DNA from: Pisolithus tinctorius
Lineage: Eukaryota > Basidiomycota > Agaricomycetes > Boletales > Pisolithaceae
Direction of reading: 5' to 3'
DNA: 64,000 bases
NCBI GenBank assembly: GCA_024663395.1
Contig: JANFAH010000064.1
Coordinates: 186,001 to 250,000 of the forward strand
A model generated the notes under the pieces. It saw only the letters and a program-made list of their open reading frames with translations, made no database searches and was not told the origin of the DNA. The translations under genes were made by a program, and so were the position numbers. The first letter of the stretch is position 1, and each line of letters opens with the position of its first letter. This document shows positions 1 through 11,812 of this stretch, piece after piece.

Positions 1-1531
1 CAATCGCGCTCCATCGTGTTAACGCAAGCGTGACGCGCAAGTAATGTTGTGAGACACATTCCGGATAATTAAATTTGGCCTGTCGAAAACGGAATCCTCG
101 AAGGAGAGTTTTGGCACTGGCGGAATCCACTACTAACAGTTCCTAGATTCAGTGACGCCCCAGGGCCGGCGCCGAAGTTTCAGGCTGGAGTGTCCCTGAG
201 CGTACATCGGATGATTACATATGCTATGAAGGCTTACGGAGGCGATGAAGACAAATATCGATGTGCAAGCCTTTCCTGACTAGGAGTGTGTTGCCTCATC
301 ACCACACATCTCGTCATGATGCATCTGGTTTTCTCATGCTATGTGTGTATATTATTAGTTCGGCTGCCGCACTGATTGACAGAAGGCAGAAAGCATTTAA
401 GTGAAAGGAGTGGGGTTGTCGATCAGTGCTCAGACGTGAGAAAGCATGTCAACCCTGATATGATTCTATAATTAGTGGTGGTAGAGGTACAAATGGTGAA
501 AACTACGAAATATGGTCGTAAGTGTAAACGTATTGCGGGAGAAGTTGATACAGTGCGGTGAAACGGCGGGAACATGAGGTTACAGAAAGGTTGAGAGAAG
601 CCGACGAAAGGCAAATGGTGGGATACGACGTCGTCACGCTATATGGGGCGGTGGCATCGGCTCAAGTTCTAATACCCGCACTCGAAATCGTTCTCTCGGA
701 TGTTGGTTGGGATGCAGATTTGGGTGCGTGGAGTGCAAGGAGGACTTCGGTGTTGTCACTCGTGTTTAGGACGTTGCGGATCGATTTTTCAGCCAGCATG
801 CAGATCTATGTCTAAGTCAGTGTGACCGCGTCTGTGGCACCGGTGGGAATGGCGTACTCTGCTGTATCCGCCGGGCTGAAGTGTCTGACGAGACACTGAT
901 ATGGCGTTGTGGATGCTATCGTAAGCATATCTGCGTCTGAGGAAACATGAGTGATCTGTGGTGGGGTTTCAACGGGGCAACGCACAAAACGCTTTGTAGT
1001 TCGCTGCGGGTTCGAGGGACGATGAAGAGGTCTGAGCCCGAGAGGTAGCGATTGAACGCCTGATAGGACGCGCCGCCTGCGACGAGTGTTTCGTTGAACG
1101 AGGGGTGGTCCTGGTCCCAGGTGAACCAGTTTTCGCTAAAAGGGACATTAGTTCTGAATGAATCTGGGACGGACAACGTGCGAGACAAGGACGCACGTCA
1201 ATTGGGAGTGGGCAATGGCTTCAGAGGTGTTGGGAGCGAGGAATCTGTCCATGGGGGTTGGTTGGGGGTGTGCAGAGCAGAGCAGAGAGGTGGGATGATA
1301 AAATAGTGGGCCGAGCCGATGACTCCTTTGCCATCAAACGTGATATTTGACTTCCATTTATGGAAATCAACCTCTCGCTTCGCACGTGCGACTTCCAAAT
1401 GCGGCTCCGTTTCCGTCGTATTATTATAGTCTCCTTTGATTACGTGATGCTGTGTCAGGCCAAGACATCCTGTGTTGATTAGGAAGCCCGCCCACTTCAT
1501 AGGACTCCGATTAGTGGAAACTGCTGCCAAC
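1..1531. other. Unassigned left edge, no confident gene
   Basis: No protein family was recognised here. On the minus strand two open stretches stand out, about 916-1188 (one frame reads ...ENWFTWDQDHP...) and about 830-960 in another frame. They could be exons of a minus-strand gene, but I found no convincing start, splice chain or homology. Plus-strand ORFs at 558-815 and 1094-1306 look like chance or antisense frames. The last stretch before 1532 is probably the pirin promoter and 5' leader. Confidence 0.3.
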
Positions 1532-3108
1532 ATGTCCTTGTCCACCACAGCTTCTCGCCACGTCGCCAAGACAGTTCTGGCAGTCGAAACGGCTGAGGTG
1601 TGCTTCACTCCGTCTCGGCATCGTGGAAGACCCTAAACCGCAGTGCATTGTTCTATTAGGGCGTGGGTGCCCGCGTACGGCGCTCTGTTGGATCTATGAA
1701 TCTGCGCAACCTCACCCCGTTCTTGATGCTCGATCACTTCCACGTTTCAGAAGGGGCTGTATGTGACCGTTATCTTCCCCTTTCTTGTTCAAACCTCCTT
1801 TAGGGTTTCCCAGATCATCCCCATCGGGGTCAGGCTACCGTCACATACATGCTCGAAGGGTAAGCTTCCGGCCTGGCATACACTCCCACCGAGCGTTTAT
1901 ACCCTCTCCCAAGGTCGAGCCGCCATGAAGACTCCGCTGGCCATGCTGGCACGATCGAGACCGGTGGCGTCCAGTGGATGTGTGCTGTATGTCTTCTTTA
2001 CGCCTTCATTTGTCCTTCACGTCCACTTTCAAACGTGCGTCCATCTTTTCTTATAGGGTAAGGGAATCATCCACGCCGAGATGCCTGTTCATGCACCGGG
2101 CGTTCCGGAACCAAGGGGCCTCCAACTTTGGGTGGACTTGCCCAAACAGGTACATGGTCTTCCGCATCTTCCAACCCTTCGTCATGGCACACTGATCCAC
2201 TGTGCGCATGATTGCTTGTATAGTACAAAATGGTCGTAAGCGGCTCCAATCTGTCATTAGGACGTGGCGCATGGTAATAACGCCAACGGCATTGTACTAC
2301 CAGGAACCATCGTACCAGGAACTTGGTCCAGAAGCGTATGTTTTCGGTCATTCTGCCAGACCCGTGTGCATATGGGGGACGTTCCCCTATCTGATACTAC
2401 GAGAACAATAGTATCCCCACAGCGTACCCAACCGGCCCTGATGGACCAATTAAGGTCAAGGTCATCAGCGGCAAGAGTCACGGAATTGAATCACCCGTCC
2501 GCCCCCTCGGCGGCTGTTGGTTCCTCCACGTGACGATGGAAACGTCAGGAGCAACGATGTTCCAGGACATTCGTAAGTCTTCCAGCGCTAGTCTGCCCAA
2601 TCGGTCAACAACGGACTGCCACAGCATTGGGGTGGACTGCGTTCGTGTACAGTACGTACTTCCTGTGGGGCTCCTCCATCGGATCTTTCTACTGGCTTTT
2701 TCTAGTATGGAAAGGCGCTATCAGAATTGGAAATGATGGCCCAATTCACAACAGCTTCCACACACTTGTCCTATCTAACGCAAAAGGAGAGACGGGAGTA
2801 CAACTTATCGCGGCAGCGGATGACACTCAGTTCGTTCTGGTGATCGGCGTTGTCACTGGGTCACTGGAGTTCTCGCTGACGTTTAGCGCCTCCATCTCGT
2901 AAAGATTGCAGGAGAACCCCTCGATCAGACTGTCTTCCAGTACGGACCGTTCGTGATGACAAACAAGGAAGAAGTGCAACAGACTTTGTTGGATTGTAAG
3001 TCGTTCCGCCCACGTTCGGCCCTTTTTTTGTTCACGCACAACCTAGACCAATTCGGGAGGAACGGTTTTGAGAAGGCTCATACATGGAAGAGTAAGATCG
3101 GAAATTAG
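1532..3108 (+). CDS. Pirin family protein (cupin)
   Basis: Pirin is a two-cupin, metal-binding protein known as a nuclear co-regulator or quercetin 2,3-dioxygenase in other organisms. I reconstruct eleven exons: 1532-1597, 1660-1758, 1804-1986, 2057-2149, 2224-2235, 2304-2335, 2412-2572, 2625-2651, 2706-2839, 2905-2995, 3047-3108. They sum to 960 nt, an exact 319 aa plus stop. Visible landmarks are NLTPFLMLDHF, the metal site FPDHPHRG with a later GIIHAEMP (the His/Glu iron ligands), GWTAFVY, AGEPLDQTVFQYGPFVM, and the family-typical C-terminus KAHTWKSKIGN. Length matches the family (about 290-320 aa). Two exons are tiny (12 and 27 nt). The nuclear role is inferred from family only; the sequence shows only the fold and metal ligands. 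Confidence 0.93.
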
Positions 3109-3328
3109 CGCAGTTTCATGGTAGGTGAAACGTGTCTCGTATTTTCTGACGAAGCCGGGTCGCACGTGAAATTATGCATGGGGTGTAGTGCTTCAGTTGT
3201 GGTTGTTTGTATGGCTGTATAACAAGTGAATGTGCATGGGAGGTTCCAACAAGCGAGGAAATATCACGCTTTCAAAGACCCTGTGCACAGCAGGGTTACT
3301 CCACATTCCAGAGTAGACTCGCTCTCCA

Positions 3329-4761
3329 TCACTCCTCCACGTGCTTCATCGTCTCCCAGATATTCTCGTCCTCTTCTTGGTCTACGTCCATCTCTTCTTG
3401 CTGGTCCCACACAACTACCGTCGGAACCGTCGTCATGTACACTTTTTCTAGTGTAGTACCCCTCTTGTCCGCTCCATTTCCCGCCTTCGTCGGTACAAGG
3501 GAGGTGCTGTGGATTCGGGTATAGCGATCCAGGGCTACAGATGCGAGGAATAATGGGGAGGGTGAAACGGATGTCACTGCGCCCGATATGCCTAAACAAG
3601 TATGCAGCTATATTGAAGGATTCAACATAGCGAGATTAGCCTACCCTTATAACTGTAAAGGATGCCGCCGCTGCGCAAGTCGAGGGCAAACAGGCCCGAT
3701 CCTTGGTCAGACACGAAGGCTTCGCTGAAATACGTTAAGTGAATGAACACTCGAGAGGTCGGGAGGACCTTACTGCTCCGACAGGCCCTTTTCGATAGCA
3801 CGCACACCGCCAATCTTGCCAACGCTCTTAAAATCGCTCACAGGTCGACGTCCTGCGCGCGTGTCATATCGACGGACGTCACCGAATCTGGTTCCCGCCA
3901 GCAGATGCTGTTGACCAGTAGAGCTAGAAGGAGAAAGGTAGGTCAAGCAAGTATTGTGCACTGGTTGACGGAGGTCGAGGAAATCATTCGGGACGTTTTT
4001 CGCACGCCAAATCTCGCCAGGGAAGAGGGTGTCGCCAGCTCGTTTGCGCTTTTTAGTGTTACCAGGAGATATCGATGATGCATCCTCTGAAGGAGATGAG
4101 GGTTGAAATGCGCGCTCGGTATTCCATACTGACAACTCTACGTCGTCCCCGCCGTATGCGAATGTTTCTTTGTTACATCCTATTCTCCACTCAGTGAGCT
4201 TAGATGGGAGAGCAGCGAGTTTGTGCGTCGGCAGTCTGGTTTCTTCGCCCAAAGTTGAGAGCCTTAAAGCACCGTTCGACGTACAGGAGAAGACGGTGCT
4301 GGGTGCCATATGTCAATGTCATTTTCCAGAGGTTATAAATGGTGGTTTTTTGATCTGTTAGCACGGCGCTCACTTTTGTGATATTGCAAGGCCTATAAAC
4401 TTCTGCTCGGATTTTAATCTGGTTTCCTTCCACTGATGCAAGTTTTGCAGTTGGTCGTCGCCAGTCAGCGACGAGATGCAAAGCGACCCATCTGCATGAG
4501 CTGAGGCCAACATCTAACCTTAGTTTGAATGCGCGTCTCGCATCGCGAGGGCAGCAAAGAGAGGAGAGAAAGAGTCCTACGTACCAGTGTGTCATCCTCC
4601 GTGCCGGTTATAACTGCTAATCTCTGGATGCCCCGCGATCGTCCACTTCCCGTACCATCGTAGAGAGTCTTTAGCTGAGTTTTGGAGTCTGAGAGCGCTT
4701 TTGCATCGTACGTGACAGCTTTAATGCTGCCCAGCTCGTCGCCGACAAGAAACCGAGGCAT
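3329..4761 (-). CDS. NSA1: Ribosome biogenesis protein NSA1 (WDR74 family)
   Basis: This WD-repeat protein of pre-60S particles in the nucleolus starts MPRFLVGDELGSIKAVTYDA at 4761 and ends MKHVEE at 3329. Diagnostic blocks are GEIWRAKNVPNDFLDLR (about 3950-4030), a GTRFGDVRRYDTRAGRRPV blade (about 3850), and, after an intron, FVSDQGSGLFALDLRSGG (about 3660-3720). The last exon (3329-3577) carries the final beta-propeller blade (LFLASVALDRYTRIHS) and an acidic tail. A KKRKRAG basic patch at about 4050 could be a nuclear localisation signal. It is divergent from GID2, with 101 bp between the two start codons. Family assignment is firm; internal splice sites between 4200 and 4570 are only approximate. 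Confidence 0.88.
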
Positions 4762-4768
4762 ACGATTG

Positions 4769-4782
4769 TTTTTTTTTTTTTT
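4769..4782. promoter_or_regulatory. Poly(dT) tract in divergent NSA1/GID2 promoter
   Basis: A run of 14 T lies in the 101-bp gap between the NSA1 start (4761, minus) and the GID2 start (4863, plus). Poly(dA:dT) tracts commonly keep fungal promoters free of nucleosomes, and the position fits a shared bidirectional promoter. The role is inferred from position and composition. Confidence 0.45.
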
Positions 4783-4862
4783 GAGTTTGTGAGTATTGCT
4801 GTGGGTGGCTGTGCATGTGGAGCGGGTACAGGTAATATGCGGGACAGCAACTTTGTACTGTA

Positions 4863-6308
4863 ATGACCACTACCATGGATGTTCCTGTGAAGGAACTTGC
4901 AAAGCTGAGAGCCGTCGCCGAGGGGACATCGAAGGGAAAGAACCCGTCTATCGAAGGCTCGTTAGACTCGCTTCTGCAGACTCTCTACCAAGTGAAGGAC
5001 AAGATGGAGACGGAGCCCGTTACCGAAGACACGGTGGCATTGATAGCACAAACTGTCGAGGCCAAGAAGAAGGAGATCGACGAGAAGCAGAAAGAGATAT
5101 ACAATGCGATCGTCCGACTTGGTAAGACTTTAGATAAGGTGAGTGTTTCGTGTGTGTCGTTCATAATACGCCGGCTTAACTCGCGGAACAGACATTTACC
5201 CAGCCATTGCCATCATACGATCCACTGTTTGTGGCGGACGACGCGAAAGCGTCGCTCGATGCGATCGTTGCGGTACATTTCTTGCGGACGGGCCAGTTCT
5301 CCACTGCCGAGATGTTCATTCAGGTATATCTTCCTGCCAGCTCTCCCATGCGTATTCTGCCCCCTCACCTGCATTTCATCTAGGAATCTGGCGTTACAAT
5401 CGACGCGGAGATCCGCAGTAAGTTCGAGGAACTCCATCGCATCCTTACCGCTTTACGAATGCAGGATATCGGTCCCGCATTGGAGTAAGCATGATCTTCG
5501 AAACAGATGCTCTTTAGTTCTGACACGTTATCGAAAGGTGGTGTTCGAAGAATCGCCAATTCTTACAGTCGAAGTCATCACCATTGGAATTTTACCTCCA
5601 TCGTTCACAATATATTCGCCTTCTTCTTGCTTGCAAACCACCAGATTATCAGCCCGCACTGTTCTATGCCAACACTGTTCTCCGTAACTTTTATACCGAA
5701 CACACCGCCGAGTTTAGACGTCTCCTGGCATGCGTCATGTATCTCCCTAAGCAGAAGCTGGAATACTCGCCCTACGCAGACCTCGCATCGTCGACGGTAC
5801 ATACTGACCTCGAGTCTCTTTTCGCTACGGAATATTGTGCAAGCCTCGGCATGAGCCACCAAGTACCCCTAAGAGTAGTTGGTGATATTGGTGCAGGGGG
5901 TGCCTTGGCGAGGATTGAGAAGGCCCGCACGGTAATGAAAGAAAAGAAGAGTGAGTGGAGCCAGAGTGACGAGTTACCAGTACGTGGCCTCGTGTTTAAT
6001 CTTCAAATTCTACTGATCGACTTGTTTTGCTTAGATCGAGATAACCCTGGCACCTGAGAATCGTTACCATTCCATCTTTGCATGTCCCGTGTCGAAAGAA
6101 CAGTCCACGGAACAAAATCCACCCATGATGATGGTCTGTGGGCATGTCATCACCAAGGATAGTTTGCAGAAGCTCAGCAAAAACAATGGGTCTGTGTCCA
6201 AACTCTTCTTTGCCGTGCGTTGAGGCTGATACTCCCTCCAGCCGCGTCAAATGTCCCTACTGCCCTGCGGAATCTGTGCAAACCAGTGCATTGCGCATAT
6301 ACTTCTAG
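4863..6308 (+). CDS. RMD5: GID/CTLH E3 ubiquitin ligase subunit RMD5 (GID2)
   Basis: This is the RING-like catalytic subunit of the GID/CTLH E3 ligase, which in yeast marks gluconeogenic enzymes for degradation and acts with GID9. It starts [15 protein letters not shown]; the first exon has a Lys/Glu-rich helix ([13 protein letters not shown]). The LisH/CTLH part follows ([18 protein letters not shown], then [11 protein letters not shown] and [15 protein letters not shown]). The C-terminus holds the divergent RING: CPVSK at about 6085, [18 protein letters not shown] at about 6127-6180, and [10 protein letters not shown] just before the stop at 6308. The RING lacks a full canonical C3HC4 set, as is usual for Rmd5 proteins. 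At least five introns interrupt it. Identification is strong. Confidence 0.9.
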
Positions 6309-6417
6309 CATTCTTGTTACTCGTTTGGCTTGTTTGTACTGCATATAACTTGTAAATTATAACATCGACATCTGTACTTGATAGCATTCGATTGACAAAT
6401 CCACTCAGCTGATGATC

Positions 6418-7151
6418 TTATAGTCGAGGATCTACCCAGCGAGCCTGGCTAGAGATGAGAATCGGCATTACTCATTTGTAGGAACATGCATGCATACCAT
6501 CATCGTCACTGATTCCTCACCGTTCTCATCTGTCGTCCTGACGATCGTATGCTCATCCACGCTCGGTGTGTTGAAATGCCGACAAAGCTGTTGAAGTCTG
6601 CCGACGTCGATCCCGTACCGTGCTGCGAGTGATTCTAGCTCTGCGGTGGTTGTCACGGACTTGCGAGTGTCGAACAAGTCGCTCAGGGAAGAGGCCAGCA
6701 GACGGTTGCGTGTCGCACGAGAATTCGCTGCCTCGACCTCAGATTGCATTCTGGAACGATACATGGCTTTGGCGTGGTCTGTCTGGTTCCCAACGGAAGG
6801 TCAGTCACATTAGGTTAGGCACCAGATGAGCAGTGTTGACTATGGAAGTAGCACGTACAGGTTGGGTAGACTGCATGTGATGATCGACACGCACAGGTCC
6901 TAGCATGTTCAACTTGGACATGAACTGTGGGTCTTTCCCGTCATCTTCGATGGCTAGGTATATTTGTCCCGGTCAGAGGTTCGTGAAAAATGCCAACACC
7001 AACGCTTGCCTCGGCTCTTGGTGTCGCTGGCCAGTGGAAATTTGGCCTCCCCCAGTGGGGCTGCACCAGGCTTTGACGGTGTTCGGCTTCCAGTCCATGA
7101 TGCTTTCTCTTTGGGTAGTCTGCGGACGACCTTGGACGTTACTCCCCCCAT
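6418..7151 (-). CDS. Conserved-looking small protein with MGxxxS N-terminus
   Basis: I do not recognise the family. The model has four exons: a first exon from 7151 (MGGVTSKVVRRLPKEKASWTG), a second around 6870-6955 (DDGKDPQFMSKLNMLGPVRV), a third about 6498-6807 (HAKAMYRSRMQSEVEAANSR ... ELESLAARYGIDVGRLQQL), and a short last exon 6418-6444 ending RWVDPRL. The protein is about 165 aa, helical and basic, without membrane segments. The start matches an N-myristoylation pattern (Gly2, Ser6). The first intron appears to use a GC donor (gcaagc) instead of GT; with it the exons join in frame. A mitochondrial or membrane-associated role is possible, but nothing in the sequence decides it. Confidence 0.6.
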
Positions 7152-7623
7152 GGTGGCTCAAGTGAGAGTCAATATGAACTCAGTATTAAACCGTCAATTG
7201 CATGTATGCCACATCCGTCCGCACACTTCAAAGACTGGGAAAGTCAATTCGTATCGTCTATAGATGTCTGGCTATGTGTTTTACAGCCTCCGTTGCTTAT
7301 TTATACACAATTCGCTAGAAGGACGGGGTAGATTGAGTTAGAGAAGAAGAAAAAATTGAAGGAGAAAATAGAAAACAATCCAGCACAAGCCAAAACCGCC
7401 GTGAATTTCTGCGTAGGTCACCAAGTAAAAGAAATGAACAAGGACAAAAAGGAATGTAATTTGCACGAGTGTTAATGCGATCGAAGATGGTATCGAGAAA
7501 GGAGCGGATATGAGTGTCTGTGTTAAAGACCTGGACCATAGCATGATGGGGACGGCGATACATACAAAGACAGGCAAGACGTTTGATGGCAGTGTCGTGG
7601 TCATGGTCGTTAGCTAGATTAGT

Positions 7624-10600
7624 TTAACTGAAGGTACCCATGTTCGTCGACGGCGTTTGTTGGTATACCTGGTACATGGTATACGGCTGGTAATGTGGCG
7701 GAACGCCTTGGGGACTATATGGAGCTTGTCCCATCCCAAGGGGGCTCCCAGTCTGCGGGAGGTTGGGAGGCTGAGCGTTGTATGAAACAGTAGGAGTACC
7801 CGACGGCATTAACGGCACCTGGTTACGGCGGATCGCTGAGCGAGGAGCATTGACGTCGGGAGATCGCAGGGCAAATGGATTGAAAGCGTCCGTGGAGGGC
7901 GAGAACGCAGATGGCGGATTGGACGGCCGGTTGCGTAATGCAGAATTGCTTGGACCGTATGCAGGATCAATCTGAAGCTGAGGAGGTCCAGAATGCGGGT
8001 TCTGACCACCCATTTGCAACGCAGCCATCATCGATGCCAGACCTTGGTCGTTGTTCGGATAGCCAGAAGGAAAGCCGGGCAAATTCTGTGCGTGCTGAGA
8101 GGGTACCTTCTTCCCAGGCGGCCCATTGGCGGTGTACGTGGGCTGGTAGCTGGGAATTGGGAGACCAACTTCTTCGATTAGACGACGATAGGCTTGTGTA
8201 GCTATGACCTTGAGCTCGATCAGGACACGTTTTGTAGCATCAATATATTTCGGTTTCTCCTCCGAGTCAAGGAATGGGCTCGTCAGAATCTTGTGGACAA
8301 CGGCGACTCCATTAACTTGATCGCCCAACACATCCGTAAGAACGTGATCTCCCGGAGACGAAAATAACGCCTGCACGATCTGCCGTGAGGCCTCCGGTTC
8401 TATCTTCTGGTTCACAATCCTAAGAACTGTGAGGGAAGCCAACTTGTGCGTGCATAGGTGTGAGAGATGAGGGGTGAAACGTGGCGCAAGAAGATTGTAT
8501 CTTGACGGGAAAGAAGAGGTGTCCAAGAGCCAAGTGAGCAGCAACGCGCCATTCGGGTTGGTAGCTAAAGGTATCGAGTTCAGGATGACAGCAGTAGCAA
8601 TGCGGCGCTGTTGACTGATAGTGATGTGAGGGCTCTCCAAGCAAGCCCTCATACTCCGGGCGCCGAAACGCCCTTGCGCGATTTCCCACATACGATCGAC
8701 CATCGCATCGAAGATGAAGTCGTTTGCAGGCATACCAAAGCGTAGACAACACCTAGCAGATATGTCAGTGTACCGAAGGAGGGATACCCATCAAAATACA
8801 TACTGCACGACATAATTGCCAAATTGATCGAGAAGGAGGGGAGGTGCGTAAGGCCGCAAATTTTGGACGACCAGTGCTATTTCCTCGGGTGTTTGCACAC
8901 ATTCAATTATCTTTTGTGCAGCCCACGTCCCATTCTTGTGTATTCCAATCATCGCCAGATGAGGGGTGATTCTGTCTAACATTGCAAACCTCGGCGCAGA
9001 CGAACATCGCTCAAAGAGTTTTTGCACAACCTTCGAACAAGTCCGCGTAAGCCTTGATGGGCTTCTTGAAACAATGGAAACACACCGTGTTACCCAGCCA
9101 GTCAGACGCCAAGTCAACTATTTCTCCATCCAAGAAGTCACCAACAACCTGATCGATCTCTTCCACCGACATCGTACTAGAGTCCAGTCTCTTGCGAAGT
9201 TCTCGCAGCTTGGACGCGTCCCAGCGCCTGCTGTTCTGCCTCTCGGAAACGAGGGGAATGGTGGTGTAATACATCGTAGGCGGGCGGAATTCTGGGGGGA
9301 ACGATGATTACTGACAAGTGCCTCCGATCTTAGTTAGCATACCTGAAAGTGACTGGATATCGGCCTCGGCATCCGCACATCCTTTCGTAAGCTCCCTCAT
9401 AATCATCTGCTGTTCTGTCACTGAAGGTGTCCACCCGGCTGGCTTGGAAAGCCCATCCGAAACATAGGCTAGGTTGTGCATGCCCGATCCAATCATGCTA
9501 AGTAAGAGGTTCGAGCGGTAATTCTCCACCTGTCCACCAAGGACTTGCTGATCAGCGGGAACTGTGGATGCGCCCTTGACGCTGCGGAGAGCGTGGATGG
9601 TTGCACCGACGCTCAGGTCACCAATTCCTTGAACCGCAATACTTGGACTCTCATCCTGCGTGCCGCTTCCTTCTTGACTATTCTTGACAGGGACCTTCGC
9701 AAAGCCAATGCGGATCGCGCCAACATCGCTTCCGAGAACATCACGACCGTTCAGCGCCTTCCTAGCCCTCACAGCGTCGTCCAATCGCTCAAAGTTGACT
9801 AAACAAGGCTTAGTACATCTAGACACTGATGATGACATCCACTCACTGAACCCGCAGTTTTTATGAGTCAAGACCCTGGCAGACTCAATCGGACCGTAAG
9901 GACTGAAAACGCTCAAAATAGTTGCAGGAGTTGTAGTGCTCGGAATCGACCCAATCCAAAGCGCGCGAGTCGGCGTAGACTGCAACTGAGCATCTAGTCC
10001 ACTCATCCCTGGGCTACCGCTCTTGCTCATATTGTTAGGCGAGGTCGCTCCAGAGTTGGTTACGGTAGTTCCCTTGGCTGGAGCAACGGGTGCACTGTCC
10101 GCCTTTCCAAATCCGATACGAACGGTCTGGCCGTTCGGCATGCCGATGTTGCCTCCAAGCCTGTTCAGGACGTCGTCCTTCGCGCGGATGGCATCCGCCT
10201 GGTCAACAAAATTGACAAAGCCACATTCCTGCGAGAACTCCGTGAGGCCATGATCGCAGTCAACGGTAGACAACAAACCTTCTCGGGCAATAACCGCAAG
10301 CTCTCGATGGCACCGTAGGGAGCGAAGACATGGATGAGTTGCTCACTTGTAACAGAACTATCCAGATTACCAATCCATAGAGATCTAGTCGGGGTTTGGA
10401 TCTGCGAATTGTTGCTCGCTTCCGCTTTTGGGGAGACCGACCGCCCCTGCGAATTAGGGGCAACTAAGTACACAGCTGCGCGATTGCTGAGCTCGTTAGT
10501 AGGGAAGTGAACATTAGATGGAGGCGTAGCCCGAGAACCAAGCTTGACGTCAGACTTGAGAATGCCAGCAGGATTTGCGATGGTATTGAGTCCACTGGAT

Positions 10601-11812
10601 GGGGGGCCGATATCACCAAGGTAAGGAGGTTGAATCTCGTTCGTCGCACGACGCTGAAGAGAGCGAATGGGATCATCAAGGGTACCCACAGATATAGCCC
10701 GTGGTCTGGCGTTAAGAACGCTGGACGGTGAGAGGTGGTCCGATTGTTTGAACCCTTTGGCAACATAGGAACTGTGCAAGAGGCTAGCTTCGGGAATAGG
10801 ACCATCGTAAGACGTCAGTCGCTGGCGTTCATACAACTGCTGAGACTCATAATTGTTCAGGTACTCCTCTTCATCATCGGCGCTAGGGGTCGACAACAGG
10901 GAGGTCGCGCCAGAGGAGCGGGCACGGTACGGGTTCGAAACCGTGCTCGCCCGCAGGCGGGAATGGCTTGTCAAGTTACCAGCGATCGCAGCCTGTGTCT
11001 GGGTGCGTAGCTCGGACAGGGATGCAGGTGCCGGTTGTGAGCGGTGACTGTCGTCCAAACCGAGATAATCAAGCGTGTGGACATCGAAGTCATCGGCCGA
11101 GTCCGCGGAGGTGACAGAACGAAGTTCATCCAGAACAGGAAAAGAGGAACCAGTGCCGTTTGCAGATAACCAAGACGACGAGAATATAGAAGAACCGAAC
11201 GCGTTGGAAAGGCCAGCCGATGGCAAATTCAACGAACCAGACCGGAGTCGACTGATACGCTCAGAAGTACCGACAGGAGGACTAACAGCAGCCGCTGGGG
11301 CGACGCAGGTAACCGCGTGGCGGAGTCCGGGGCGTGTGGGTGCGACAACACTCGGGGGCGTATTGGCGCTCTGCCGCTGCTGTAGTTGTTCTGCGAAGGA
11401 CTCCGTGGATGCAGTGGTGCTGCTCAGGGTGTTTGAGGAGGCAGCGAATCGCTGAGCAGCGAGGTGAACGTCGGAAGGCAGAGTCCCAGCTCTGGCTCTC
11501 CTGAAACCAGCTGGATAGTTGGATGGGGACATGCCAGTGGCATCCCCAGGGGAATTCACGGTTGAAGTGATATCATTGGGCGGGGAGCCAGAAGGGGCAA
11601 GAGCGCGCAGCGCAGGGGGTCGATATCTCCCTAAGCGCTCCTCTGCCTGGATTTCCCGGGCTCTTTTGATGTGAAAAGTGAATAGGGAGAAGGCACGACA
11701 TATCATGAAACGCCCACCTCTTTGCAAAGGCAGCAGACGGTGCTGGGGGAGGTGTTTTACCCGAAGGAACTCTCGAATAGGAGCCATTGTTGTCGGAGGC
11801 AGATAAAGACAT
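7624..11812 (-). CDS. RRM and Pumilio (PUF) RNA-binding protein, JSN1/PUF2 type
   Basis: This large (about 1,200 aa) post-transcriptional regulator binds mRNA 3' UTRs. It starts at 11812 (MSLSASDNNGSYSR), followed by one intron and a long Ser/Pro-rich disordered region. RRM1 is at about 10400-10100 (SLWIGNLDSSVTSEQL ... GFVNFVDQADAI), and RRM2 at about 10000-9690 (ALWIGSIPSTTTPATILSVF ... GFVNFERLDDAVRARKAL). The Pumilio repeats run from about 9120 to 8220 (WLGNTVVQKLFERCS, HKNGTWAAQKIIECV, DQFGNYVVQ, QGRFGARSMRACLE). A Pro/Gln-rich tail ends GTFS. Two RRMs ahead of PUF repeats is the JSN1 (Puf1)/Puf2 architecture, whose yeast members bind mRNAs of membrane proteins. At least four introns are present. 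Confidence 0.9.

Noticed and set aside
10931..10942. tRNA B-box-like gggttcgaaacc
   Set aside because: It lies within the PUF coding exon and no cloverleaf (A-box, acceptor stem) can be built around it.
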